A stretch of 64,000 nt of DNA from Mauremys mutica (taxonomy: Eukaryota; Chordata; Testudines; Geoemydidae): contig NC_059072.1 in assembly GCF_020497125.1 (NCBI RefSeq), positions 301,400,781-301,464,780 of the forward strand. The letters run 5' to 3'. How positions within the stretch are numbered: position 1 is the stretch's first letter; the number at the start of each line of letters is the position of its first letter. Shown piece by piece: positions 10,935-25,900 of the stretch. The position numbers were made by a program, and so were the translations under genes. The notes beneath the pieces were generated by a model that had not been told where the DNA came from, made no database searches, and worked only from the letters and a program-made list of their open reading frames with translations.

Positions 10935-13900
10935 CTGGAGATCAGAATGAGGAGGGAAAAAGAATTACCATTGCAAATTATGTTCCTGAGAGCAAACCAA
11001 AGAGTCCTGAGAGTTCCTTAAGGATGTTTTTACTTCTGAATACCTTGCTGGTACATGCCATTCACACTGCTGTCACTATGCAATTAAAAGCTTGGAAACA
11101 CTGAAAGGAGTTATGTCACAGAGGTCTTTTCATCAGCAAGACAACTGACCTGTTTCTACAGATTTCCATTCCTTTGTTATTGTCCCTGTTTCTGGTGTGT
11201 GAAAATCTCTGCTGAGATTAAGGTACCAGTGACCAAACAAGGTACAGTATTAGCACAGCTGATCTTCCAGAAACAACTAAAAACTCACTCTCTGTAGGGG
11301 GATCATTTAGTTCATTTAAAAATGTTACTGTACTAACCTAAGTGTTTGGTAAATCTTAACTCCTCCACCCCACAAAAACTACTGATTTTATCTGAAGTTT
11401 TATATATTGGCTATAAATCTACTGTTGATATTTCAGCTTCTAGGTTAAATTGAATTAATGTTTTACTACAGCTGCTAGCCTGAGGCCTAAGGTAGTCAGC
11501 CTTGTACATTTTTATTCAAAGCTTTTAATAGTATAAAAGATATATATTACAAAATTCACATCACTGATATTTAATCAGCAGGTTTGGTGTACATTGTTTC
11601 ACTGATTTTTTAAAACAAGTTTTAATTTATATTTGTGTCCCACTGTCATTGTCCCATAGACTATAAACTCAGTCCCAGAGATCTCCCATTTGAAATGAAA
11701 ATATTAACCATATGGAAATATATAAACCATGTGGAAAGAAAAACTAATAAAAATAACTCCCCTCCCCCACTTCCCACCTAAAATTATATTTGAAAGGAAA
11801 GCTTTGCTTAATTATGCACATACATGCAGTTGTATTTCAGTGGTACTGTGTCATATATATATATTCTATATCTAGTAAATTGGACAAATTGGGCAAATTG
11901 AAAACCTCTTCTCCTCATGGATGAGTGTGAATGAGGAGCCCATTTTTCCAGTAGGAAAAATAAAACTCAATCTCCAATAATATTTCAAACTAGGAGCTCT
12001 TTATGGGGAACACAAACAATAGATGGATGGAACCTGCAGAAATTCAATGAATAGCAACCACTGCGCAGCTGCATGTTCCAAACCTTTTAAAATTATACCA
12101 CATGCTGTGACCTAACTCCTTCCGGGCTTGATCCTACCACCCTTTCAGTCAATGACCCTTTTTAAAAAAAAAAAAAAAAGGCAGAATTGTCCCTTTAATA
12201 TTAGTGGTAACTGGCACATGTTTACAATAGAGATAACAGCTTTGTGTTGCATGTACTGGCGACTGGGCAGCAGATGCAGAAGGTTGGTTTGTATAAAAGT
12301 TCCCTGTACCATCTCAAGCTATGACTAGGGCCCTACCAAATTCCTGTCCACAAAAAATACGTCATGGACTGTGATATCTGGTTTCCCACCGTGAAATCTG
12401 CTTTTACCCTATACTATATAGATTTCAGGGAGGAGACCAGCATTTCTCAAATTGGGGATATTGATCCAAAAGGGAGCTTCAGGGGGGGTCGCAAGGTTAT
12501 TTTAGGGGGATTGGGGTATTGCCACCTATACCTTCTGCACTGACTTCAGAGCTGGGCAGCCAGAGAGTGGCGGCTGTTGGCTGGGTGCCCAGCTCTGAAA
12601 GCAGTGCCCCACCAGCAGCAGCACAGAAGTAAGGATGGCAATACCATACCACCCTTACTTCTGCGCTGCTGCCTTCAGAGCTGGGCGGCTGGAGAGTGGC
12701 GGCTGCTGACTGAGGGCCCAGCTCTGCAGGCAGCAGCACAGAAGTAAGGGGAGCAATACCATACCATGCCATCCTTAGTTCTGCGCTGCTGCTGGTGGCA
12801 GCTCTGCCTTCAGAGCTGGGATCACAGCCAGCAGCGGCCCCTCTCCAGCTACCTACCTCTGAAGGCAGCGCCACCGCCAGCAGCAGCACAGAAGGAAGGG
12901 TAGCAGTACTGCAACCCCCTCTACAATAACCTTGAGACCCCTCCCCAACTCCTTTTTGGATCAGGATCCCCACGATTACAACACAGTGAAATTTCAGATT
13001 TAAATAGCTGAAATCATGAATTTTTTAAAAAAACCTATGACTGGGAAATTGACCAAAATGGACTCTGAATTTAGTAGGGCCCTAGTTATAATATAGGCTA
13101 TGGAGCCATAAACAGAAATATAGTTCGTTTTTAGGCATCCCTCACATTGCTAAACATCTCCCGAGTTTCAGTTTAATCTACTTTGGATTAGACTATGTAC
13201 ATGTATTTTTAACTCCCTCATTAGGGAAGAATCCAGGGGTGCTGATTCGTGGCCAAAACCTTTAATTCCATACTGGATTTATGTCTTTGAAAGCCACTAC
13301 CTTGGAGCCGAAGAACTGAATGGACACCCTTTTGATGCCACCAATGCCCTGAACTTGCTGGAAAAAAATTGCTGTTAAGTAGCATAAGGCCTATGCTGCC
13401 ACCACTACTCATCAAACAACACGGGACAAGAATCAGATCTTACTGACCTGTAACTTAGAGCAGAACACTATTACTTGGCCATTGCGCCTACACACATTCT
13501 TCTGAAAGCACTCTTTAGATTCATGAAAAAGGCAAATCATAATATTTTTCAGGGACTAGCTGCTATATATTTACCTGTCTGCCTGGTCTCCTAAGGATCC
13601 TATGAATATGGCAAAAGCATTAACTTGAGGGTTGATGGTCAAAGTTTGGGCAAATCTTGCTGGTGGGATACCATATCGTTCAAGGTTTGCATCGCTCAAG
13701 ACTATGACAAAATATTCATCAGCCTCTTCTTTGGCAATTTCACGAACAGCATGCTCCGTCCCTTCCAGAGTATGGTCTCCGCTCATACAGAATTGAGCAT
13801 GGGCATGCATTATCTGGGTACGCAACAAAGTCAAAAGGAAATGTACAGAGAACTATTCCAAATAAAACACACATTTAGTTGGTATGAAAAGGAGCAAACA

Positions 13901-16900
13901 TTCTTCTAAACCATATTAAGTGAAACACATTTAGAAATATGCATCTTGCTCCATATTTTAGAGAATATGCGGCATTTTAGGGTTCAGTCAAAGGTTCATT
14001 TCACTCAATACAAACATAAATTCTTAAAATCCAATTTGCAATGTCAGAACTGGAAAAATCACATGGAGGGAATTTAGCTTTCAGAACTAGAGAGTGAAGA
14101 AGTAAAACACTATGGTAGGCTGGAGATTGGGTTTCCACATTGCTATAGATCTGAGGGAGAATACCCTGACCAAATCCCACCTGTTCATAATGTATATTAG
14201 ACTAATGGACTTCAGTATGAAGTGTTATTACCAAATATAAGACTCATGATCAGATTAAAGAATTTTGTTGCCCTCTGCACTGTGGAAATTGGGCTCCCCC
14301 CACCTTTATTAAAGTACTTTCGTCCCATACATGCCACCACCCCACACACAGATCGCAGAATGCCCCCCTCTCCCACCCCCCACACAGACCCCTGAATGCG
14401 TCTCCTATTCCACATATACCCACAACCCTACACCAGCCTCCACTTATTCTGACAGCCACCCACATATCCCAGCAGCCCTAACATACATCCCAGTCCACAG
14501 GTCCCAATATTCTGCACTCACCCCATAGCCTACCACCAACTGTCCCCAGCTCCTCACTGCTGCCCCCCCAACTCAGTGCTCCCATCCCAGGTTAGGGCGG
14601 CTTCTCTCAATCCCAGTCGCCCCGCTCCACGCCCTCCCCTTTCCTGGCCCATGTGCACATGGCCCCGAACCGCTCACGTCTGGCCCAGCCACTCCTCCAT
14701 CATGACAGAGGGGTGTACGCCCCAAATCTGAGTGAGTGACGTTGTGATCTGGTGCACAGCGTGGCTGCAACACTCAGTTTTGTTTTGTTTGGTGTTCAGG
14801 GGCCTCTTTCAGTGGGGCTCTTTCACGGAGCCCCACTGAAAGAGGCCCCCGAACGCCAAACAAAACAAAAGAAGTGAACATTGGTTAATCTGAGCCTGCT
14901 CATGGTGACAATATAGACTTGAAAATTATTTAAACATATGGTTTACAAAACAAGAGAGAAATGTGTTATTCTGCATAGGAGAATGTGGAGGACAAAGCCA
15001 TTTCCTATGAAAAAGTTAGGGAGTTTGGCCAGTGGAAAATGCAGTTCTCCTAGTCTAATACAATGGCCTATTTCTTAAAAAAACCCAAAACACTTCATAA
15101 GAAACACACTGATTTAGAAAAGAAAGATTTTCCCATGAAACTGCCAGCTTAAATATACAGTTCCACAGCGCCATTCTGTTAATTAGTTAAATTCTATGTT
15201 ATATTCAGATTTTCTGTTGCTTTGATGTAGCAAAGGTTTCCTAATTACATTTACAGTACATGTTCACTTTGCAATGATGGTTTAACATCTTTTCAGTCTA
15301 GGAGTTTACATACTCTTACTGCTATTACAGCACTTTATGGCTTCCAAGGACTGTACAAACAAGTATTAAGGATTACCCCCAGAGTTTCCCTCCTCAATGG
15401 CTACATGTTAACAATAATATTTTGTATTAATGGAGAGCTTTCCATATAACTGTACCAACTGATCAGTGTGTATGGAACTTCCTATGATCATTAATGGACT
15501 GGTTAGGACAGTTCAAGAGAGATGCATCCTTATTCTATTACTATGGCACAGGCTTTTTAAAAGTCTAAAAGGTTTTCCCCCAGCTTCGTGTTTACATACA
15601 TGGCTCCTTGTATCCCTCCTTCACCTCCCTTCCAGCAACTTCCCTCCTCTTTACTTTTTGTATTCTGTGACCTGTGGAACTTATCCTCATCATTGTAGAA
15701 TCCTTGATTATCCAGAGCTATTTATCAACAGGATTTACCTTAATAATCTCTAATCTTTGCTTATTGTTCTTGGGAACTTTGTCACTCCCAACCAATGCAA
15801 TATTGAAGCCATCTCCTGAATGTCCAACGATATCGTACTGCAGGAAAGATAATTAAAGAGTGATCTGTTAAGAATAAGGAATGACTGCTGACTCAGAATG
15901 ACATGAGGTCTGATCAAAGGCAATCTGCTTTTAATTAAAAGATAAATACTGATTGCGGTTTACATTTATGATCAGTTTAAAGGAACTGACTACAATTTCT
16001 CACTACCACTAAAACACTTTTGCAAGATAAAATTGCCCAAACTAATGAAAATAAGCAGCAGTAACTCATTATATTTCTAGCGTCTGATTCTGACTCATTC
16101 CATCAGTTTTACAGAGGTGTTAAGTGAGATTAGAATCTTAGCTTTTCACACTGCTCATTTTATCTGTAGAGTTAAAATTTACTCTCTTCTCCCTGCAATC
16201 TGGCACACAAGAAGTGGATTGTTAAAGTGTAGCTCTGAGTTTGACAAGCTGTTTATGTGATCTCGTTCTGGAAAAAAAAAGTGTTACACACTATTTTTTA
16301 AAATCCATCCTTCACTTTTTAGGTCTGCACAATAGATCAAAACCTATGGCTGGAAATACCCAGAGGGATAAATTCCAAGAGCCCCATTATGTTTTCTGAT
16401 TTTTAATAATGATAATAATAGGATTGCATTCAGCATACTTTGGGCTTAGTAGAGGAACAAATCCAGTACAGTAATGGTCACACAGTGAAAGCACAGTGCT
16501 CAGTATTCAACACTATATCCCTTTCAAAAATTATATATATTATGTCCAAAACAATATGGGTTACTTTCTAAATTACGTAAAGTGCAGAGATGAGGTTCTC
16601 TTGGGTTTAAAGTTGTATGACTTTCGTAATGTGCTATCTCTTTGGAGCTGGACCTTCTGATTTCTTCCCAGGATATCTGTTCTGACACTAATGTTAGCAT
16701 ACCAACTTTAAGGGGGTATTCCATATTTTGCAGCCTGGGAATACTACCCTGCTGCTTAGCACAAGACAATAATGAATGAGCCTTTCACTCTGAACTACTT
16801 GGTTCAAATTGAATTTAGATGATTTGTGAAAATAGGCTTTGAGTAGCTCCTAGACCAGGGACCTTTGGCACATGGCCTGCCAGGGAAAGCTGGTTTGTTT

Positions 16901-19900
16901 ACCTGCCGCATCGGCAGGTTTGGCCGAACGCAGCTCCCACTGGCTGCGATTTGCCATCTCAGGCCAATGGGGGCTGCGGGAAGTGGCGTGGGCCGAGGAT
17001 GTGCTGTCTGCCTTTCCTGCAGCCTCCATCGGCCGAACCTGCAGACGTGGCAGGTAAACAAACCGTCCCGGCCAGCCAGGGGCTTTCCCTGGCGGGCCGC
17101 ATGCCAAAGGTTGCTGATCCCTGTTCTAGTCCATACATCACTACAACCAAGCCACAGTTTGGTATGCTTCTCATTCCTGTATGAGAGAGGTACACGACTA
17201 GTGTATATGGACAACTGCAGGTGAAGGCTAAAAGGTATCTGAAAAACTACTTGGAAGCTTGAGCACCTGGCTGCAGTAGGACTGACTTAATCAATGCTAT
17301 TAGTCTCACACTTTAAGAATCATTAGCACAAAAAAGCTTAAGAACGCAGCTTCCCAAAAAACAACTATTATAAAAAGAAGTCAAATGCAGAACATCTTGG
17401 CCTTCTATTTATCTTTCAATGTCTAGCAGCAGAAGTAGAACCCCAAATGCTTTTTCTCATGAATTCCACTGGGAGAAAAGATTAAGTAAGAATTAAGGAC
17501 TTTGGGTGTGACCCTGGTGGAGGTTTTTTTCTTTTTTTTTTTTAAACACAGTGTAAGTTAGCCTCACACATTAGCCTCACAAGCATGGCTGCACACACAA
17601 GGGAGATTAAAGAGGCTATAAACATAAAAAAATCAGTAATAATGGGGGATATCAAGTAATCCCATATTGACTGGGTACATGTCACCTCAGGACAGGATGC
17701 AGAGATAAAGTTTCATGACACCTTAGATGACTGCTTCTTGGAGCAGATAGTCCTGGAACCCACAAGAGGAGAGGCAATTCTTGTTTTAGTCCTAAGTGCA
17801 GCACAGGATCTGGTCCAAGAGGTGAATATAGCTCACCCACTTGGTAATAGTGACCCTAACATAACAAAATGTAGCATCCCTGGCGGAAGGGGAAACACCA
17901 AAGCAGCCCACCATGGTAGCAATTAATTTCAGAATTTCAAAAATGAGGATATTAGTTAAACAGAAATTTAAAGGTACAGTGCCAAAACTGAAATCCCTGC
18001 AAGCTGCATGGAAACTTTTTAAAGACACCATAATAGAGGCTCAATTTAAATGTATATCCCAAATTTAAAAACATAGTAAGAGGACCAAAAGAGTGCCACC
18101 ATGGCTAAACAACAAAAGTAATAGAAGGAGTTAGAGGCAAAAAGGCATCCTTTTAAAAAGTGGAAGTTAAATCCTAGTGAGGAAAATAGAAAGGAGCATA
18201 AACTCTGGCAAATGAAGTGTAAAAGTGTAATTAGGAAGGCCAAAAAAGAATGTGAAGAACAGCTAGCCAAAGACTCAAAAAGTAACAGCAAAAAAATGTT
18301 TAAGTACATCAGAAGCAGGAAGCCTGCTAAACAACCAGTGGGGCCACTGAACGATTGAGATGCTAAAGGAGCACTTAAGAGAGATCAGGCCACTGTGGAG
18401 AAACTATATGAATTGTTTGCATCAGTCTTCGTGGCTGAGGATGTGAGGGAGATTTCCAAACTTGACAAATCTGAGGACCTGTCCCAGCTTGAGGTGTCAT
18501 TAGAGGTGGTTTTGGAACAAATTCATAAACAGCAATAAGTCACCAGGACCAGATGGTATTCACCCAAGAGTTCTGAAGGAACTCAAATGTGAAATTGCAG
18601 AACTAACTGTGGTATGTAACCTATCATTTAAATCATCTTCTGTACCAGCTGACTGGAGGATAGCTAATGTGACACCAATTTAAAAAAAAGACTCCAGAGG
18701 TGATCCCGGCAATTCCAGGCCAGTAAGCCTAACTTCAGTACCATGCAAATTGGTTGAAACTATAGTAAAGAACAGAATTATTAGACATACAGATGAACAC
18801 AATTTGTTGGGGAAGAGTCAACATGGTTTTTGGAAAGGGAAATCATCTCTCACCAATCTACTAGAATTTTTTGAGGGGGTCAACAAGCATATGGACAAGG
18901 GGGATCCAGTGGATAAAGTGTACTTAGATTTTCAGAAGGCCTGTGACAAGGTCCCTCAATAGCTCCCCCCAGTAGCTCTTAAGCAAAGTAAGCTATCATG
19001 GGATCAGAGGGAAAGTCCTCTTATGGATCAATAACTGGTTAAAAGATAGGAAACAGAGGGTAGGAATAAATGGTCAGTTTTCAGAATGGAGAGAGGTAAA
19101 TAGTAGTGTCCCCCAAGAGTCTGTACTGGGACCCCGTCCTATTCAACATATTCAAAAATGGTCTGGAAAAAGGGGTAAACAGGGAGGTGGCAAAATTTGC
19201 ATATGATGCGAAACTACTCAAGATAGTTAAGTCCAAAGCAGACTGTGCAGAGTTACAAAGGGATCTCACAAAACTGGGTGTCTAGGCAACAAAATGGCAG
19301 ATGAAATTCAATGTTGATAAATGCAAAGTAATGCACATTGGAAAACATAATCCCAACTATACATATAAAATGTAAAAAAGGGTCTAAATTAGCTGTTACC
19401 ACTCAAGAAAGAGATCTTGGAGTAATTGTAGATAGTTCTCTGAAAACATCCACTCAATGTGCAGCAGCATTTAAATGATTAGGGGTATGGAACAGCTTCT
19501 ATATGAGGACAGATTAGTAAGAGGCTGGGAATTTTCAGCTTGGAAAAAAGACGAGTAAAGGGGGATATGTTGGAGGTCTATAAAATCAAGACTGGTGTGA
19601 ACAAGACGAATAGAGAAGTGTTGTTTACTCCTTCTCATAACACAAGAACTAGGAGTCACTAAATTAAATTAATAGGCAGCAGATTTAAAACAAACAAAAG
19701 GAAGTATTTTTTCATACAACGCACAGTTAACCTGTGGAACTCTTTGCCAGAGGATGTTGTGAACGCCAAGACTATAACAGGGCTCAAAAAAGAACTAGAT
19801 AAATTCCTGGAGGACAGATCCATCAATGGCTATGAGCTAGGATGGGCAGGGATGCAAAACTATGCTCTGAAGCAGGGGTCGGCAACCACTGGCATGCGGC

Positions 19901-22900
19901 TCACCAGGGTAGGCACCCTGTCGGGCCGGGACAGTTTGTTCACTTGCTGCATCAGCAGGTTCGGCCAATTGCGGCTCCCACTGGCCGCGGTTCACCGTCC
20001 CAGGCCAATGGGGGTGGCAAGAAGCTGCGGCCAGCACATCCCTCGTCCGCGCTGCTGCCCGCAGCCCCCATTGGCCTCGGACGGCAAACCACGGCCAGTG
20101 GGAGCCACGATCGGCCGAACCTGCCAACGCAGCAGGTAAACAAACTGGTCCAGCCCCCCAGGGTGCTTACCCTGGCGAGCCGCGTGCCAGAGGTTGCCGA
20201 CCCCTGCTCTGAAGTGTCCCTAGCCTCTGTTTGCCAGAACTGGTGACAGAGGGTGGATCACTTGATGACTGCCTGTTCTGTTCATCCCCTCTTAAGCATC
20301 TGGCATTGCCTACTGTGGGAAGACAGGATACTGTGCTAGATGGACTATTGGTCTGACCCAGTATGGCCGTTCTTATGTTCTCCTGAAAGCTGACTTACAG
20401 CCCATGTGTGTTACAGCACAAATCAAACAACCCAGTAAAGCTTAAATTGGTGCAAACTTCATTGACATAATTGATTATTGCACTACTTGGTGCTGAATTT
20501 TCTAATAGCATCAGATGCTCTGTGAAAGATTTTGCTCTATTAAAGCTCTGGGTATACAAACTGTAAAACACAAGTTTCCCTAAATATCATCTTTCAGTTC
20601 ATTACTTTTCTTGAGACATTAGTAAAAGTTCATTCCACTCTGCTGTTAAATACAGCACATACTGTGTTGTTGCTATTGTGCAATTCAGAAAGTGTGCGTG
20701 AAATGAGAAAAATTTCATCTTCCACTGCTGCTACCACACTCTGCATCAAGATGTTGCTTTTTTCAAAGCAATAAGGAAAAATGAAAGGCAATGTGTGATG
20801 AATGGAAAATGTATTATGAATCAGACAGGCTTGTGCTGGAAGGGATACCAGCTTCCAAATCCCTTCCTGTTCTGGACAACACTAAATATACCCTTTAATA
20901 TTTTTATTTAGCTTGCCACCCGCTTGACTTTAAAAAAGAAATTATGCTACCAAACATTACAAAACATTTCTCCTCTTTCATCTTCTACTTCCATTTCAAT
21001 GGCACTGCCTCTAATGTCAGCTTCTCAGCTGTGGCCTCCTGAATTGTGTATACAAAATGTGTAATGCTCCCTTTTAATATCACTATAAATCAAAAACTTA
21101 CGGATTTTCCCAACAATTATATAGCTTGTAGTTCATGGAACCATTTCTGAAGTTTTTTGAAACCCTCATAAAACCTTTGCTGCGTAGTCTAATAACTAAG
21201 TTATGGCTCTTGATCTAAAACATAGGACTTTGTACTTTATGTAAAGCACAGAACTAACTTCCATTTTAGGAGATACTGCATTTTGAAATAGGTTCAGCAT
21301 ATAAGATGGACAACACTAGAAAAGATGCTATAATAATTTCAAATCTGCAAAATGACTTTGTTATTATAATGTGTATCCTGCCATTTGCACATATGAAAAG
21401 GGTAGATGGATATGCAGGTGCACCTTTTGCATGCACGATTTAGGAGTAGCCTTTAAATATTTGATTTCCTGAAATACAACACAGTTAGCAGTGGTAGTAA
21501 CATTTATTAAATGCCAACAAGGAGCTCAGCCACTTACAGGACAATTGGACACAGAACGATGCATGTTACCTTCCCCAAGAAACTTAGAATCTAAACAGAC
21601 AGCACAGAATGCATTGAGAGGCTTGGAAGAAGGTTCAGTATTAGAACTTCATTCTCCTCTCTCTCACTCCTTTAATATGTTGAGTTACAGGCTAAGCCTT
21701 TGTGAGATGCATGGAAGAGGTGATTTTGGAGGAGGAATTTAAAAGATGGCAGTTAATTTAGACCAACTGATTCCCTGATTGTAGAAAGAGTCTCCCCTTC
21801 TCTCCCTCTCTGAACAAGGTTGTCCCTATGAGAATTGGAAACAAATAGCCACCATGGGCATAAAGGCATACAGACAGACAAGCAATGTCCACTGTCACTC
21901 TTCTAACCTTAAATGGATCACTACCATATTGTCCGTCTTGGAGCAACCACACTGTACATTTTTAGTTCTTGCCCCTAAGTAAAGTAGCAGAGGAAAAAAA
22001 CATGTGAGTCTACTTCATTTATCATGTAATCAATATGTCAGGCTCTATAGACTAATCTGACAACAAGGAAATCTTTGTCTCATGGGATGGTGACCAAAAG
22101 GGTAATATATAGTGAGAAAGCACAGTGAGGAAGGGAAAAAAAGTTCCCTGATTCAGTCCCCTTTTCAGCAGAGAACTAATTAAAGCACCAGAACAAAAAA
22201 TGGACATAGGCTGGGGAGTGGTTTTAAGCAGTCAAAAATAGAACTTTAATGACAGGAGTAGAGAATTTCAATATGTAATCAGTTTTGAATGTTTTTCTTA
22301 TAATGCTGCTTCACAGATCCACCAGACCTCGCACCAGAAACTCCTAAAATCTGCCCTTAAATGGCTGCTTCTCTATTAGTCCAGTCGTTTTCAACCTTTT
22401 TTCATTTGCAGACTCCTAAAAAATTTCAATTGGCAATGCAGACCCCCTTGGAAATCTTAGACATAGTCTGTGAACCCTCAGGGACCACAGGTTTGAAAAC
22501 CATTGCATTAGTCTACAACAGGAAGAGGTATCAGCAAGTATCTCCGAAGGTCAACAAATTCTGTCAAACCAAGTTATTGGAAGGGCATGGGGAAAGGTGG
22601 AGGGATAAGAGAGAAGAGAAGAGAATCAGGGCCATTTAACTCTTGCCCCTAGATAAGTAAAGTAGCAGAGGGAAAAACTGTGTGTCTACTTCATTTATCA
22701 TGTAATCAGTAAGTCAGGCTACAATTCCCAAATACTCTAAAGACTAGTCTGATAACAAGGAAGCCTTTGTCTCATGGAAGGGAGAAAAAAGGATAGTAAT
22801 GTATGGGGGAAGCACAGGTGCTCTGAGAGCAACTGTGGCTGGGTGCACCCACTGCCCTACAATTTCATGGGTCCAGGACTCCCCCATTGACAACTTGGGT

Positions 22901-25900
22901 CAACTCTGCTGGTCAGTGCAATGCGAGGCCATATCCCCTCATTGCCAACTTTATAGAGAACCGCACTGGTGATGACACTGCTCTTCTGCGGACCGTATGC
23001 TCCAATTGTGTCTAGTCTTTATGAAGCAGCAGAGAGAGAAATGGAGAAAGAATAATATCTCACTTGGCCCCGGATAAGAACATCACCTAGGATGCTCTAA
23101 TTCAAGATGGGTCCAGTTGATGCAGAATCAGGGAGCTATATCTAGCTCCCAGACAGCTCTTCCATTCTCCTGTACTGAACAGAGATCTGATGCATGGGAG
23201 AACTGAGCTAAGGTCCAACTCAAGTGCAGCAGACATAATGGAAGAGGAGAATGCCTCCCTGGTGTGCCACAAATTTCCAATATCTTATCCACCGCTATTA
23301 TGTTAAGTATAAAACGAGCCTTTCAGTTCTTTACAAGAGTGGCAATTTTCACAACTAATAATCGTGTTCCATTTTTGTAGGACTGTTTTTAGAACCCTTA
23401 AGTTGGTTGTTAAAAGTGTGACAAATACTACAATTAACTACACTTTTAACTACTTATATGGCCAAATGTGGGGTTCGGCCTATGCATTAGGTGACATGCC
23501 CAGCCAACTGAAATTATTTCTGAATACGATGTGATGATCTGTAACCCACTCAGAGGAATTTGAGATTTTTAAGGCCAAAAGAGAGCATTGCAATCATCTA
23601 GTCGGACTTCTTGCATAATAGAAGCAATAAAACCTTGTCCAGTAATTACTGCATCAAGTCACCATTATTTCTGTTTGAGCTACAGCCTCTGTTTTAGAAA
23701 GACATCCAGCCTTTGAATCTAGACTTCAGGTGATAGAGAATCCACCATATGCCTTGGGAAGTTGTTTCAATGGTTTATTGCTCTCACTCGTAAAAATGTG
23801 CACCTTATTTGTAGTCTGAATTTGCCTAATCTATTAGAAAAAGGTGTAACAAGATCCAATGGTTGCAAGCTGATGCTAATGAGCCATCTACTATCAGAAA
23901 TCTCTTCTCTATATAGATCTCTTAAACTTCTTTTGGATAAAATGATTGAGCTTCTAAAATCTTTCACTATCAGGCACATTCTCCAGACCCTGTACTCATT
24001 CTTGTAGCTCTTTTCTGAATCCTTTCTTATTTTTCAACATCCTTTTGGAAGTGTGGACACCAGAACTGACAAAATATTCCAGTCGATTTTTATTGGTAAA
24101 TGTCAGTAAATGTCAATTTCACCATACGCTCACAAACCCAGGGCACATTATTTCCTTTGATCGTAACTGAAATTTACGGATGGGCAAAATAAGAAAAATG
24201 CTGTTTGAGAACTTATTAGAGTTTGATTTAAGGATATTTACATTTTATATTTTGACATGTGATGTTGACAATTTGTGTTTTAATAGTTATAAAGCTTTAC
24301 TTTCTCAAATCTCAATGTCTGTCATAAATAATTATTGTCTGATCCCCCTATTTTCTGACACCCATAACTTCCCAGAACTGTGAAAATTTAAATAGATAAA
24401 AATAGAAAAAATGCATAAAAATAAACACCGAATCTGTCAAAATTTAAAAAAGATTGAATTCTGCCAAGCCAATATGTAAATAAAAATGGATTGGCTGAGA
24501 TAAGGACAGGATTTTTATTCATTCTGTTTAAACTTTTCATATTTTGTTTTGATTAACACCTACTTTAAGTCATATGCCTGAATAGCTGGAAGAAAGGTCT
24601 TCACTAAATATCTGACACCTACACCCTTTCAACTAAGGGCTGAGTTCTCATGCTTTGGTTCTCCAAGAATGACCTCCAGCAAAACAGGGAACTCCAGACC
24701 TAGCATCCTTATTTCTAAGGTTAAGAATACGTTTTAGACCATATTTATATATCACGGAGAAGAAAAAGGGAGGAGGGCATATAGCTAATTTTTATTTCCT
24801 TTATGGGTTATCTGAAATGAGGTTTGGGTCTTATACCGGTCAGTGTGAGAAATGGACACTTTTCCTTTGTTCAGATCATCAGAGCAGGATGGGGAATAAT
24901 GGTGAGTGTAGCAGAGGGGAAGGACCTGGTTCTTCTTCCAGTATGTATGCATGAGTGTTTGAGCTCTGGTCACACAAAGGCTAGTCATGCTTGTGTGTGC
25001 ATTGAGCTCATGGTGCCTGTGTTTTATAGGCTTTAATATTTCTATTTAAAAAAAACATATTTCATAAACTGAATCATAATCTGCACTCATAGTGTTCAAT
25101 GCTTCCTATCCATGGACTGGTATTATTTTCAGGCTGTTAGCAACAGATTTAATTAAGTCTATATTTCCTTACATGGATGAATAATACTCTGGCTAGACAG
25201 AGTAATGAAATACTTTTTTCCACTGCCTATACACAGCCTGTGCAAGTAGTCATTACCACTAAACTCCTGGCCCAGCTATAGTTACCTTAAACTTGTGCTC
25301 ATAATTCTCAAAAGCTTCCATGACCATGCAGACAGCCTCCATGGAACGCTCCAGTCGACCATCTACCCCGTTAAAGCGGTACATGCTGCCAGACACATCC
25401 ACTACCAGGCGCAAACGCTTAGGCTTCTGCTGAGGGCTACCAAGCTGCGAGAGAAAAGTACCAGAAAGAGCTTTATGAATGGGAAAGTTCCAGTTTTGAT
25501 AAGAACAGAACACTGTAAAAGGAGTTATCACACACTTTTTCAAAACACTAGAGAACAAATACTCTGTCCTAGCAGGCAAGCTCTCTCTAGCAAGTTCAGA
25601 TTATTTTAAAAAAGGTGAACTTATTTGAATTTTTCTGATTAATAGTTGAGAAAAACTTATTTTAGATACCTGAATCCAGTCTCTCTCTCTTTCTCTGTTT
25701 TATATACTCAATGACTGGAAACAAAATATGATCATTCCACACATTTATAGGGAAAATACCTTTGTTGCTAGATTTCTAATTAACAACATTTTATTACAAT
25801 AAAAGGAATCTCAAATTTCCACTTTTTGCCAAGAGTCATAAGGGTAATGCCTCCTTGAATTATGGTACTAAAGGGGACTTGTATAAGATTGTAAAGTTTG

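Noticed and set aside
12497..12973. 158-codon Ala/Ser-rich minus-strand frame
   Set aside because: It is the core of the hAT element with repeated modules and low-complexity translation.
13221..13440. Possible extra VWA8 exon downstream of 13575
   Set aside because: VWA8 joins in phase from 13575 to 10934 and the stretch shows no VWA8-like sequence.
16804..17224. Several overlapping 60-136-codon frames on both strands
   Set aside because: They all lie in a GC-rich palindromic hAT MITE. The frames arise from composition.
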